The notes: generated by a model not told the origin, from the sequence alone. 20,010 bases of DNA from CAZSCF01 sp964547585 (GCA_964547585.1 CAZJOI010000013.1:1-20010); one strand, 5' to 3'. Shown: positions 1 through 7,990, counted from the first letter of the stretch. Translations and numbers: made by a program.

Positions 1-304
1 TGGCTATTTTTATGGCTATTTTAAGCTTTTTTTCGGCTATCTTATTTCTTTCAATCCTTTGTTGAACCAGAGATTCTCTGCCTCGTAAAAAATAAAAACC
101 CTGAAAAACACAAACAACTCTTTTCAATTTATCTTCTTCTAACTCTTTTATAATGTCGGCCAGTGTTATTTTTTTTTCATTCTCAACTTCCTTGGAATCC
201 ATGCGAGTAAGATTTTTCCAAATTTCAAAAGCCGTCATTGGATAATCCAAGGCATCATAGTAAGCAAGGGTGGTTAGTATATATTTAGAAAGATTTGTGT
301 TCAT
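1..304 (-). CDS. N-terminal part of a winged-helix protein, possibly a nucleotidyltransferase-fold protein (runs off left edge)
   Basis: An uninterrupted minus-strand frame starts at ATG 304-302 and stays open to base 1 (about 101 codons). It begins MNTNLSKYILTTLAYYDALD, followed by YPMTAFEIWKNL, an acidic/lysine-rich stretch, then FYFLRGRESLVQQRIERNK and an alternating Lys/Ala helix. This pattern (a helix-turn-helix start, a beta-wing reading YFLRGR, then a long basic helix) looks like a winged-helix domain. From memory, similar N-termini in Patescibacteria precede a nucleotidyltransferase domain, but that domain would lie beyond the window, so the function is inference. No Shine-Dalgarno is visible upstream. 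It follows the second uvrA on the same strand after an 88-nt spacer made of heptad repeats. Confidence 0.6.
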   Translation of the reverse strand, partial: MNTNLSKYILTTLAYYDALDYPMTAFEIWKNLTRMDSKEVENEKKITLADIIKELEEDKLKRVVCVFQGFYFLRGRESLVQQRIERNKIAEKKLKIAIKIA

Positions 305-310
305 AAATTC

Positions 311-391
311 AAATGACTAATGACAAATGACAAATCAATGTCAAAATCCAAAGCTCAAAAATTTGTCATTGGAAATTTGTCATTTGTCATT
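311..391. repeat. heptad repeat tract with 17-bp inverted arms
   Basis: Units of AATGACA repeat at 319-335, and their exact reverse complement (TTTGTCA units) at 375-391 gives a perfect 17-bp inverted repeat. A further TTTGTCATT copy lies at 362-370. The right arm ends two bases from the stop codon of the second uvrA. The 18-mer at 362-379 is identical to 4582-4599 inside uvrC. It may act as a weak processing or termination structure, but no U-tract is obvious. Confidence 0.8.
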
Positions 392-392
392 C

Positions 393-3242
393 CTATAGAT
401 ATTTTCCTGTCCAGCTTTTTTTAACTCTATTGAGCTTGTCTGGCGTACCAGTATAAACAATCTCTCCTCCCCGATCTCCGCCATCTGGACCCAAATCAAT
501 GACCCAATCGGAATTCCTGACCACATCAATATTGTGTTCCACGACAATAACGGTGTTGCCCTTATCCACCAGTGCATCCAATACTCCCAGTAGTCGTTTT
601 ACATCTTCAAAGTGAAGTCCGATAGTTGGTTCATCCAGGATATAGAGTGTTTGTCCTGTTGATTTTCGCGCCAATTCCGTCGCCAATTTTATTCTTTGCG
701 CCTCTCCGCCAGAAAGACTAGTGGCACTTTGCCCAAGCTTGAGATATCCCAAGCCCACATCTTCCAGCGTTTTTAATTTTTCAAAAATTAAAGGTGATTT
801 TTTGAAAAATTTTAAAGCGTAGGAAACACTCATATCCAGAACTTCAGCAATATTAGCTCCTTGGTATTCAATGTCCAAGGTTTTTCGATTATATCTGGTG
901 CCATTGCAAGATTCACATTTTACATACATATCCGGCAGAAGATACATTTCAATCTTTTTTATGCCCTCACCTTGGCAAGCCTCACATCGGCCGCCTTTCA
1001 TATTAAAACTAAACCGACTGGCTGTGTAGCCTCTTTTTTCGGCCTCTGGAGTCAAAGCAAACAGATCCCTGATAAGAGAAAATACTCCAGTATAGGTAGC
1101 TGCATTTGACCTGGGCGTACGTCCAATTGGCGATTGATTAATGTTAATGACTTTATCGATATTTTTTATACCATCAATTTTTTTGTATTTTCCAGGAACA
1201 TCCTTGGCTCGATAAAAATACTTAGCCAAATATTTAGCCAGAATATCTGAAACCAAAGTTGACTTGCCTGATCCGGAAACACCCGTAATTGAGACGAATT
1301 TACCTAATGGAATTTCAATATCAATATTTTTTAAATTATGTTCTGTAGCTCCAACAATTTTTATGAATTTTTTGTTACCTTTTCGATATGCTTTTTTCTC
1401 AACCACCTTCTTTCGACCAATGATATAATCTGCAGTTGCCGTTTTTGATTTCAAGAGTTTTTGAAAATCTCCCTGAAAAATAACTTCCCCGCCATCTTCT
1501 CCGGCTCCAGGACCCATATCAATAATCCAATCGGCCTTACGAATAATATCCTCATCGTGTTCCACGACTATTAGAGAATTTCCGCCTTCCCTGAGTGATT
1601 GCATCGTGCTAATAAGTTTTTCCGTATCACGATTATGCAAACCAATGGATGGCTCGTCTAAAATATAGGTAATGCCTGTAAGTTCAGCTCCGATTTGAGT
1701 CGCCAAACGAATTCTCTGCGCTTCTCCGCCAGAAATTGAATCCGCTCGACGAGAAAGAGAAAGATAATCCAATCCTACATTAATCAAGGCTTCAGTTTTT
1801 ATTACCATTTCTTTAACAATGCCTCCAGCAATTTCTTTTTTATCTGAGCTAATATGAGAAAATTTTATGTTGTCCAAAAAAACCATCAGTTTTTTCAAAT
1901 CTAGATTAACCACATCATCAATCGATTTTTCATCAATCATCACCGCCAAATATTCCTTTTTCAAGCGCTTGCCTTCACAGGCTGGACAAACTTTTTCCAG
2001 CATATATTTTTCCAGGTCGTTGCGGACATAGTCAGACGAAGATTCTTCATATTTTTTCTTAAGAATAGCCGCTACACCTTCAAAAGGAACTTCGATTTGC
2101 TTGAGTCCTCCCATATCATTTCTCTGTTCAACCCTAATTTCTTTTTTGTCTGGTCCATAAAAAATAATTTCCAAGGCTTTTGGAGAAAGCTTCTTGATTG
2201 GCTCGTCCACAGAAAAAGAATACTCTTTAGCCAAAGCTCTTAAAATATTCAAATAATTACTTTGTCCGCCCAATCTTCCATTGGACTTACTCCAAGGCAA
2301 AATAGCACCTTCTGATAAGGTTAGATTCTTATTTGGGATAACCAGATCTAAATCTACTTCTTTGGTAACCCCTAGACCAGCACAATAGCCACAGGCTCCT
2401 TCTGGATTATTGAAAGAAAAATGTCGAGGAGTGATCTCATTTATTCTGGTTTGACAGGTATGGCAAACAAAATCACGATTAAAAATCAAATCGCCTTCTT
2501 CTTCGGAAAAAACAATAATTGAACCGTTGCCGACTTTCATCGCCGTTTCGATTGAATCCAAGAGTCTTTCTTCGTCAAGCTTATTATCTTTTATGTTTAT
2601 TCTATCGACCACCACTTCAACAGCTGAATTGAATTTATCACTCACAATCAGCAAAGCTTCATTGGTGAGCATTATTTTTCCATCGAATCTCACTCTGGCA
2701 TAACCCAGATGGCCGATGCTTCTGAGAACTTCCCGAGAACTCTTTCCTTCTTCTTTAATTTTAGCCATAATGACTATCTGAGAATTTTTGGGAAATTCCA
2801 AAATTCTTTCCAAGATTTCTTGGTTGGTTTTTTTACTCATTAATTCTCCGCAAACCGGACAATACGGCATGCCGATTTTGGAAAAAAGAATTCGCATATA
2901 ATCATAAATTTCCGTGAGCGTTCCCACAGTCGAGCGAGGTGAGCGACTCAGACTTCTCTGATCGATAGAAATTGTCGGGCTGAGATTTTCAATCTTATCC
3001 ATATCCGGCTTAGCTGCTACATCCAAAAATTGTCTAGCATAAGACGACATGCCCTCCAAATAGCGTCGATTGCCTTCGGCATAAATCAGGTCAAAGGCCA
3101 AAGAAGATTTTCCGGATCCAGAAAGACCCGTAACTACTACCAATTGATTGCGTGGCACATCAATATCAACATTCTTGAGATTGTTAACTCGAGCTCCGCG
3201 AATAATTATTTTGTCCCTTTTGGATGAAGTATCTTTAGGCAT
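393..3242 (-). CDS. uvrA: excinuclease ABC subunit A, second copy (UvrA paralogue)
   Basis: A 949-residue full-length UvrA, the damage-recognition ATPase that loads UvrB on DNA. The first Walker A is GLSGSGKSS (39-47) and CPVC starts at about 128. A CHTC/CGYC zinc pair precedes the first signature motif ISGGEAQRIRLA (about 501) and DEPSIGLH. A second Walker A GVSGSGKST (about 652), the CEAC...CESC zinc module, signature LSGGEAQRIKLA (about 841) and DEPTIGLH follow. The UvrB-binding insertion after the first Walker A is present, so this is not the short class-II UvrA. Unlike its neighbour UvrA, it shows no repeat-derived insert. A start at 3242 gives RGARVNNLKN at the expected place. There is no Shine-Dalgarno, and TATTAT lies about 12 nt before the ATG, so the message may be almost leaderless. 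The stop is TAG. Confidence 0.95.
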   Translation of the reverse strand: MPKDTSSKRDKIIIRGARVNNLKNVDIDVPRNQLVVVTGLSGSGKSSLAFDLIYAEGNRRYLEGMSSYARQFLDVAAKPDMDKIENLSPTISIDQRSLSRSPRSTVGTLTEIYDYMRILFSKIGMPYCPVCGELMSKKTNQEILERILEFPKNSQIVIMAKIKEEGKSSREVLRSIGHLGYARVRFDGKIMLTNEALLIVSDKFNSAVEVVVDRINIKDNKLDEERLLDSIETAMKVGNGSIIVFSEEEGDLIFNRDFVCHTCQTRINEITPRHFSFNNPEGACGYCAGLGVTKEVDLDLVIPNKNLTLSEGAILPWSKSNGRLGGQSNYLNILRALAKEYSFSVDEPIKKLSPKALEIIFYGPDKKEIRVEQRNDMGGLKQIEVPFEGVAAILKKKYEESSSDYVRNDLEKYMLEKVCPACEGKRLKKEYLAVMIDEKSIDDVVNLDLKKLMVFLDNIKFSHISSDKKEIAGGIVKEMVIKTEALINVGLDYLSLSRRADSISGGEAQRIRLATQIGAELTGITYILDEPSIGLHNRDTEKLISTMQSLREGGNSLIVVEHDEDIIRKADWIIDMGPGAGEDGGEVIFQGDFQKLLKSKTATADYIIGRKKVVEKKAYRKGNKKFIKIVGATEHNLKNIDIEIPLGKFVSITGVSGSGKSTLVSDILAKYLAKYFYRAKDVPGKYKKIDGIKNIDKVININQSPIGRTPRSNAATYTGVFSLIRDLFALTPEAEKRGYTASRFSFNMKGGRCEACQGEGIKKIEMYLLPDMYVKCESCNGTRYNRKTLDIEYQGANIAEVLDMSVSYALKFFKKSPLIFEKLKTLEDVGLGYLKLGQSATSLSGGEAQRIKLATELARKSTGQTLYILDEPTIGLHFEDVKRLLGVLDALVDKGNTVIVVEHNIDVVRNSDWVIDLGPDGGDRGGEIVYTGTPDKLNRVKKSWTGKYL

Positions 3243-3347
3243 ATTTTGAAAGTTATAATATGATTTTGCAATAATTAATGGTACAAGATTTTTATGAATT
3301 TGTAAAGAGTAACTTGCAAAGAAGCTACCTCATAATAAATTTTAAGA

Positions 3348-3377
3348 GCCCGGGAGAAATAAATAATTCTCTCGGGC
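3348..3377 (-). terminator. GC-rich hairpin, probable terminator of the leader/mini-ORF transcript
   Basis: An 11-bp stem (3348-3358 with 3367-3377, one G-T pair) has an 8-nt A/T loop. On the minus strand it is followed by TCTTAAAATTT, a modest U-rich tail. It lies about 230 nt after the TTGACA promoter at 3603-3608 and 105 nt before the second uvrA, so it could end a short RNA or attenuate entry into that gene. Confidence 0.5.
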
Positions 3378-3402
3378 CCTTGGTCTTCCCTAGGCGACCT
3401 CA

Positions 3403-3477
3403 TCAACCTTGGAATCTATGTCTTACAAAAAAGACCCTTAGTTGATGTCGACTTATTACCGCTCTTGTAAAGTTCAT
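3403..3477 (-). CDS. 24-codon basic mini-ORF with a strong Shine-Dalgarno
   Basis: The ATG at 3477-3475 is preceded six bases upstream by AAGGAGGGG (3492-3484), the best Shine-Dalgarno in the window, where most genes have none. The peptide starts MNFTRAVISRHQLRV, has five Arg and two His, and ends at TGA 3405-3403. Just upstream AAAGGAGG precedes a TTG that opens a 12-codon frame. The two sites share TTTAGCC(C)AAGGA and look like a small duplication. RNA pairing inside the frame (CATCAAC with GTTGATG; GTCTT with AAGAC) means this could instead be a structured RNA. No family is recognised. The rest of the gene-free stretch 3243-3620 holds the promoter and the hairpin described separately. Confidence 0.35.
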   Translation of the reverse strand: MNFTRAVISRHQLRVFFVRHRFQG

Positions 3478-3579
3478 ACTAAACCCCTCCTTGGCTAAAG
3501 TTTTTGTATTCCCTGCGTTGAGGGCTCCGACAAAATTATGCCTCCTTTCCTTGGGCTAAATTTTTGAGCCCAACTATGC

Positions 3580-3608
3580 TTTTTATCCTATTTTAATTTT
3601 TTTGTCAA
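3580..3608 (-). promoter_or_regulatory. sigma-70-type promoter for the uvrC-uvrA2 intergenic transcript
   Basis: A perfect -35 TTGACA (3608-3603) is followed after 17 nt by TAAAAA (3585-3580), a 4/6 match to -10. It starts about 12 nt beyond the uvrC stop and points at the mini-ORF and the second uvrA. Downstream, a TTGGGCT/AGCCCAA hairpin precedes the first Shine-Dalgarno. Confidence 0.55.
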
Positions 3609-3620
3609 GATCTAAATATT

Positions 3621-5009
3621 CTAAATAAAACTTTTTTTGCGCAATTTGCGATGATATGAAATTGCGAACCGATGCGCTTCATCCATAATTTGTTTAACCA
3701 AATTTTTATTATCCAAAAAATTTTGTATTTCTTTTGGAAATTGGGTCATTGAAAATTTATTGGAAATTGGAAATTGGAAATTGAGATTTTTACGCGCCTT
3801 ACCCTTGGCAACAGCCACAATCAACACATCCAAACCAAATTCTTGTGCTAATCCACCTATAGCATTGGCGTGGCCTTGTCCGCCATCCAATAAAATCAGG
3901 TCTGGCATTGGCCAATCATTTTGAAATCTGCGTAGCAAAACTTCCCGCATCATACCTACATCATCAATGCCAACAACGGTTTTTATTTTGAATTTTCGAT
4001 ATTCTTTTTTGTTCGGTTCTCCATTTTCCCCGTAAAATCCCTGAACGGAATCACGGGGCACAGCAAAAACTACCATAGAGCCAACAGCATCCGTTCCGGA
4101 AATATTGGAAATATCATAGGCTTCAATACGAAGTTTTTTCATTTTCCTCTTCCCCTTTTTAAGGGGGGGTTTGAGAGGGGGTTCCGAAGAAATCAAAGCC
4201 ACATCTTGAATATGTTTCAAGGCGAAAATCTTATTCCGAAGTTCTGCTGCCTTTTCAAATTCATGTTTTTTGGCCTTTATTTTCATTTCCTTTTCCAAGA
4301 CTACAACCAAATTTTTTTTCTTTCCCTCTAAAATCATCTCAATGCTCCGTATATTTTTTTTATAATCTATTTTGGAAATAGCGCTAGCGTACGGTCCAGG
4401 ACAAAGTCCCAGTTGAAAATCGAGACAACCTTTTTCAGTTAATTGTTTGCTTGAATGATATGGAAAAATCCTACGAATTATTTTCAATGCGATTTCTAGT
4501 TGTCTTTTACTTGTATACGGTCCGAATGTTTTTTTAAATTGTACAAGATTTTGGATTTTGGATTTTGGATTTGATTTGTCATTTGTCATTGGAAATTTGC
4601 TCGCCTCGCCTTCGACTTGTCGAAGCGGGTCATTTTTATTTAAATCACTTTGCCTAATTACAACAAACTTAGGAAAATTTTCTTTAGTAAGAGCTACGCA
4701 AACAAATGACTTGTCATCTTTGAGATCTGTATTATATTTTGGCTGATGTTTTTTGATCAGATTACTTTCCAATATCAGGGCCTCCAGAACCGAATCAGTT
4801 TCAGCAAAATCAATATCTGCAATTTGATTAACCATACCAGCAATCCAAACGCCCCTCCTGTCTGCACCTCGAAAATATGACTGCACTCGATTTTTTAGGC
4901 TTGTTGCCTTGCCAATGTAAAGTATTCTTCCGGATTTATTCCTGAAAATATAGACACCAGATCCAGTCGGCAATTTATTTAATTTTTCGCTAATCATTGA
5001 ATATTCCAT
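3621..5009 (-). CDS. uvrC: excinuclease ABC subunit C, without the C-terminal HhH domain and with four repeat-derived inserts
   Basis: UvrC makes both incisions around UvrB-marked damage. The N-terminus has the GIY-YIG nuclease (GVYIFRNKSGRILYIGKATS). A UVR motif follows (LEKEMKIKAKKHEFEKAAEL). The RNase H-like domain has AYDISNISG, LILLDGGQGHANA and DEAHRFAISYHR, which carry the conserved Asp/His residues. The 462-residue protein stops 10 residues after DEAHRFAISYHR, so the tandem helix-hairpin-helix domain usual in UvrC (about 600 residues) is missing, and no continuation exists in other frames. Repeat-like inserts sit at about 127-137 (DPLRQVEGEAS), 138-156 (MTNDKSNPKSKIQ), 277-287 (PPLKPPLKKGK) and 408-423 (NLNFQFPISNKFSMTQ). 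The start at 5009 was chosen because it has AAAGG upstream and lies 7 nt after the uvrA stop; an earlier in-frame ATG would overlap uvrA. Stop TAG. Confidence 0.93.
   Translation of the reverse strand: MEYSMISEKLNKLPTGSGVYIFRNKSGRILYIGKATSLKNRVQSYFRGADRRGVWIAGMVNQIADIDFAETDSVLEALILESNLIKKHQPKYNTDLKDDKSFVCVALTKENFPKFVVIRQSDLNKNDPLRQVEGEASKFPMTNDKSNPKSKIQNLVQFKKTFGPYTSKRQLEIALKIIRRIFPYHSSKQLTEKGCLDFQLGLCPGPYASAISKIDYKKNIRSIEMILEGKKKNLVVVLEKEMKIKAKKHEFEKAAELRNKIFALKHIQDVALISSEPPLKPPLKKGKRKMKKLRIEAYDISNISGTDAVGSMVVFAVPRDSVQGFYGENGEPNKKEYRKFKIKTVVGIDDVGMMREVLLRRFQNDWPMPDLILLDGGQGHANAIGGLAQEFGLDVLIVAVAKGKARKNLNFQFPISNKFSMTQFPKEIQNFLDNKNLVKQIMDEAHRFAISYHRKLRKKSFI
3758..3784. repeat. TTGGAAA heptad tract inside uvrC
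   Basis: About 3.5 tandem units of TTGGAAA occur in the uvrC coding sequence between the active-site DGGQGHANA region and DEAHRF. They encode Asn/Gln/Phe-rich filler where other UvrC proteins have a short linker. Confidence 0.75.
4152..4182. repeat. CCCCTT/AAGGGG palindromic repeat inside uvrC
   Basis: CCCCTT-TTT-AAGGGG is followed by GGGTTTGAGAGGGGG. On the coding strand it reads as PPLKPPLKKGK in the linker between the UVR motif and the RNase H-like domain. A related copy lies between rnj and trpS (18,761-18,797). Confidence 0.65.
4547..4599. repeat. heptad tract (TTTTGGA and TTTGTCA units) inside uvrC
   Basis: Period-7 TTTTGGA units run into TTTGTCA units; 4582-4599 is identical to 362-379 in the intergenic tract. 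The tract is translated as MTNDKSNPKSKIQNLV just before the conserved FGPYTS segment. Confidence 0.8.
4600..4631. repeat. CTTCGA/TCGAAG palindromic repeat inside uvrC
   Basis: CTTCGA-CTTG-TCGAAG (4610-4625) sits in a G+C-rich 32-bp block directly beside the heptad tract. It encodes DPLRQVEGEAS, a sequence type I remember as a translated dispersed repeat (DPLRQAQG-like) in unrelated bacterial proteins. Confidence 0.65.
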
Positions 5010-5016
5010 ATCGCCT

Positions 5017-7980
5017 TTATTTCCCAATAAATTCCTTGAGATATTTGGCAGTATAACTTTCTTTTTGATATTTAATAATTTCTTCGGGTGAGCCAGCCAC
5101 AATTACACGACCGCCTTGTTCACCGCCTTCTGGTCCCAGATCAATGATCCAATCAGCAGTCTTGATAACATCCATATTATGCTCAATCACAACTACGGTG
5201 TTCCCTGCATCCACCAACTTGTTCAGTACGCCTAAGAGTTTTTTGATGTCATCGAAATGCAATCCAGTCGTGGGCTCGTCCAAAATGTATAGCGTGTCTC
5301 CAGTTGAACGCCTGGCCAATTCTGTCGCTAATTTTATTCTCTGCGCTTCGCCGCCCGAAAGAGTTGTGGCTGATTGACCCAGATGAATATACCCCAAACC
5401 CACCTCTTCCAAAACCTTGAGTTTACTATGAATCTCTGGAAAATTTTCGAAGAAAACTTTTCCCTCCGAAACTGTCATTTCCAAAACATCCGCGATATTC
5501 TTGCTCTTGTATCTTACTTTCAAAGTTTCACTATTGTACCTTTTGCCATTGCAAACATCGCAAGGCAAATAAACATCTGGCATAAACTGCATTTCAATTT
5601 TCAAAAATCCCTCACCCTGGCAATTTTCACATCTCCCGCCGTTTACATTAAAAGAGAATCTTCCTGGTAAATATCCCTTGGCTTTAGCCTCTTTTGTTTT
5701 GGCAAAAAGTTCTCGAATCGGCGAAAAAAGTCCGGTGTAAGTTGCTGGATTGGAACGTGGAGTACGACCAATTGGAGATTGATCGATCATAATTACCTTA
5801 TTTACATTTTGCGATTCGATTATTTCCGTGTATTTCCCTGGACGATCCAGTGAACGCATTATTTTTGACGCCAAAGATTTATATAAGATATCTTCAACCA
5901 AGGTAGACTTGCCTGATCCGGAAACTCCTGTGACCACGGTCAAAACTTTCAGCGGAAATTCCACGGTAATATTTTTCAAATTGTTTTCTCTGGCACCCCT
6001 CACCACAATCATCTTTTTATTCTTAACCGGACGACGGAAATTGGGAATTTCAATCCTTTCTTCTCCACTGAGATATCTGGCCGTCAAAGATTTTTTATTC
6101 TTCGTCACTTCTTGAGGTGAACCTTGAGCTACAATTTCTCCGCCGGCCTTACCCGCACCAAGGCCAATATCAACCAAATAATCGGCGGACCGTATTGTTT
6201 CCTCATCATGCTCAACCACAATCAAGGTGTTGCCAATATCCCGCAAATTCAGAAGAGTTTCCAGCAATTTTTTATTATCCCGCGCATGTAATCCGACCGA
6301 TGGTTCATCCAAAATATACAAAACGCCGACCAATTGCGAACCGATTTGTGAGGCTAGTCGAATTCGCTGTGTTTCGCCTCCAGCTAAAGTAGCTGCAGAT
6401 CGTCCCAATGTCAGATACCCCAAGCCCACATTATTCAAGAATCCTAGACGCGCTTCGATTTCTTTTAAAATTCGTCCGGCAATCAGTTCTTCTTTTTGGC
6501 TAAGTTTCATTTTCTGAAAAAAGTCCAGAGCTTCACTCACACCAACAGTTGAAATTTCATGAATGTTTTTTTCTTTAACTGTCACCAGTAGCGTCTCTTT
6601 TTTATATCTTGATCCGTGGCAAACCGAACAAGGATTTTGCGACATATACTTCTCAATATCCTGTCTCACGGCATCTGATTCGGTTTTGGCATAGCGATCT
6701 TCCAAGTAGCCGGTTACTCCTCGCCAACTCATGTTGTACTTCCAGACTGAACCAGTTTTGCTGCGTAGTGTCACGGGAATTTCACTTGCCTCTTCCGTCG
6801 TTATTGGCCCGTCGGCGTTTTCATCTCCATAAAGCAAAATATTCAAATTTTCCTCTGACAAATCTCTGATACGTACATTATCCTTGATATGAAAATGGTT
6901 AGTTACAGATCTAAGAACTGTACCCTGCCAATTATTTTTCTTATAACTCCAAGGCATTATTCCGCCTTCGGCAATTGTCTTATTTTTATCTGGAATAAGT
7001 AAGAAAATATCAATCTCCTTTTTTGTTCCCAGGCCTTCACAAGCTGGGCAAGCCCCAAAGGGAGAATTGAAGGAAAAAAATCGAGGTTCCATTTCTGGAA
7101 AACTGATTTCATCATGAATTGAACAAGCCAGTTTTTGATTGAATAAAAAAACATTTTCTTCGGCTTTAGACTTTAGACCCGCCTGCTTCGATATGCGAAG
7201 CATTTCGGGCAGGCTTTGGACTTTAGGCCTAACTTTTACTAGCCCATCCGATAATTTCAGAGCCTTTTCAGTATCCTCAAAAATGCGGCTCAAATTTTCA
7301 TCAATCACCGAAACTGTATCTACTACAATATCAATAGTATGTTTTTTATATCTTTCCAAAGATATATTCTTTTTTGGATCCAATTCGATTTTTTTTCCAT
7401 TAACGTAAGCCTTGGAATATCCGCGCTTGTACATATCCAAAAGTAAAGTTGAATATTCACCCTTACGATTCCTGACAATGGGAGAAAGAATTTCCACTTC
7501 GGAACATTTATTTTTTTTATCTTTTATAGACTTTGAATTTTGAGAGGCACAAAGATCAATAATCCTATCCACTATTTCGTCTGTTGAAAGTTTGGTTATT
7601 TCTTTCCCGCATTCAGGACAATGCGGAATGCCAATTTTAGCATAGAGCAAGCGCAGATAATCATTAATTTCCGTAACTGTTCCCACTGTTGATCGCGGAT
7701 TATGCGAAGCCGCTTTTTGGTCGATAGAGATAGCTGGAGAAAGTCCTTCGATATGATCAACATCCGGTTTATCCATTTGTCCCAAAAATTGCCGCGCATA
7801 GCTCGACAAACTTTCCAGATATCTTCTTTGTCCCTCGGCAAAAATGGTATCAAAAGCCAGCGTGGATTTTCCAGACCCGCTAATTCCCGTGAACACAATA
7901 AATTTATTTCTCGGCAAATCAAGATTTATATTTTTTAAATTGTGTTCGCGCGCACCGCGAATTATTATCTCATTTTTCAT
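5017..7980 (-). CDS. uvrA: excinuclease ABC subunit A, with an in-frame palindromic insert
   Basis: A 987-residue UvrA, directly upstream of uvrC (7-nt gap; the uvrC Shine-Dalgarno overlaps its stop), so the two are probably co-transcribed. Walker A sites are GISGSGKST (32-40) and GVSGSGKST. CPEC is at 121-124. The first zinc module reads C286-S-I-H289 ... C311-P-A-C314, with His in place of the usual second Cys. Signature I is LAGGETQRIRLA (532 on), an Ser-to-Ala change from the usual LSGGE; signature II LSGGEAQRIKLA is normal. The CENC...CDVC module is intact. Residues about 253-272 (including LPEMLRISKQAG at 257-268) come from a palindromic repeat flanked by heptads and have no counterpart in the second UvrA. 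A further divergent Lys/Ser-rich stretch (about 145-165) may also be inserted. It is transcribed from the promoter at 8112-8140. Confidence 0.96.
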   Translation of the reverse strand: MKNEIIIRGAREHNLKNINLDLPRNKFIVFTGISGSGKSTLAFDTIFAEGQRRYLESLSSYARQFLGQMDKPDVDHIEGLSPAISIDQKAASHNPRSTVGTVTEINDYLRLLYAKIGIPHCPECGKEITKLSTDEIVDRIIDLCASQNSKSIKDKKNKCSEVEILSPIVRNRKGEYSTLLLDMYKRGYSKAYVNGKKIELDPKKNISLERYKKHTIDIVVDTVSVIDENLSRIFEDTEKALKLSDGLVKVRPKVQSLPEMLRISKQAGLKSKAEENVFLFNQKLACSIHDEISFPEMEPRFFSFNSPFGACPACEGLGTKKEIDIFLLIPDKNKTIAEGGIMPWSYKKNNWQGTVLRSVTNHFHIKDNVRIRDLSEENLNILLYGDENADGPITTEEASEIPVTLRSKTGSVWKYNMSWRGVTGYLEDRYAKTESDAVRQDIEKYMSQNPCSVCHGSRYKKETLLVTVKEKNIHEISTVGVSEALDFFQKMKLSQKEELIAGRILKEIEARLGFLNNVGLGYLTLGRSAATLAGGETQRIRLASQIGSQLVGVLYILDEPSVGLHARDNKKLLETLLNLRDIGNTLIVVEHDEETIRSADYLVDIGLGAGKAGGEIVAQGSPQEVTKNKKSLTARYLSGEERIEIPNFRRPVKNKKMIVVRGARENNLKNITVEFPLKVLTVVTGVSGSGKSTLVEDILYKSLASKIMRSLDRPGKYTEIIESQNVNKVIMIDQSPIGRTPRSNPATYTGLFSPIRELFAKTKEAKAKGYLPGRFSFNVNGGRCENCQGEGFLKIEMQFMPDVYLPCDVCNGKRYNSETLKVRYKSKNIADVLEMTVSEGKVFFENFPEIHSKLKVLEEVGLGYIHLGQSATTLSGGEAQRIKLATELARRSTGDTLYILDEPTTGLHFDDIKKLLGVLNKLVDAGNTVVVIEHNMDVIKTADWIIDLGPEGGEQGGRVIVAGSPEEIIKYQKESYTAKYLKEFIGK
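7164..7227. repeat. palindromic element (7178-7213) with flanking 14-nt heptad repeats, inside uvrA
   Basis: The core of 36 bp starts CCCGCCTGC on the plus strand and ends GGGCAGG. GCCTGC (7181-7186) pairs with GCAGGC (7209-7214), and GCTTCG-ATATG-CGAAGC forms a perfect inner hairpin. It is flanked by CTTTAGACTTTAGA and CTTTGGACTTTAGG, two 14-mers that differ at two positions and each consist of two 7-bp units. It is the same family as the trpS copy. The reading is in frame on the minus strand. Confidence 0.85.
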
Positions 7981-7990
7981 ATTTTATTTT

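Noticed and set aside
319..391. 17-bp inverted repeat considered as a terminator of the second uvrA
   Set aside because: The arms are A/T-rich heptads without a following U-tract, and the sequence also occurs inside uvrC, where termination would be harmful.
5010..5102. Longer uvrC start overlapping uvrA by 86 nt
   Set aside because: The extra 31 residues do not resemble UvrC, which begins just before the GIY-YIG motif; ATG 5,009 has a Shine-Dalgarno-like AAAGG.
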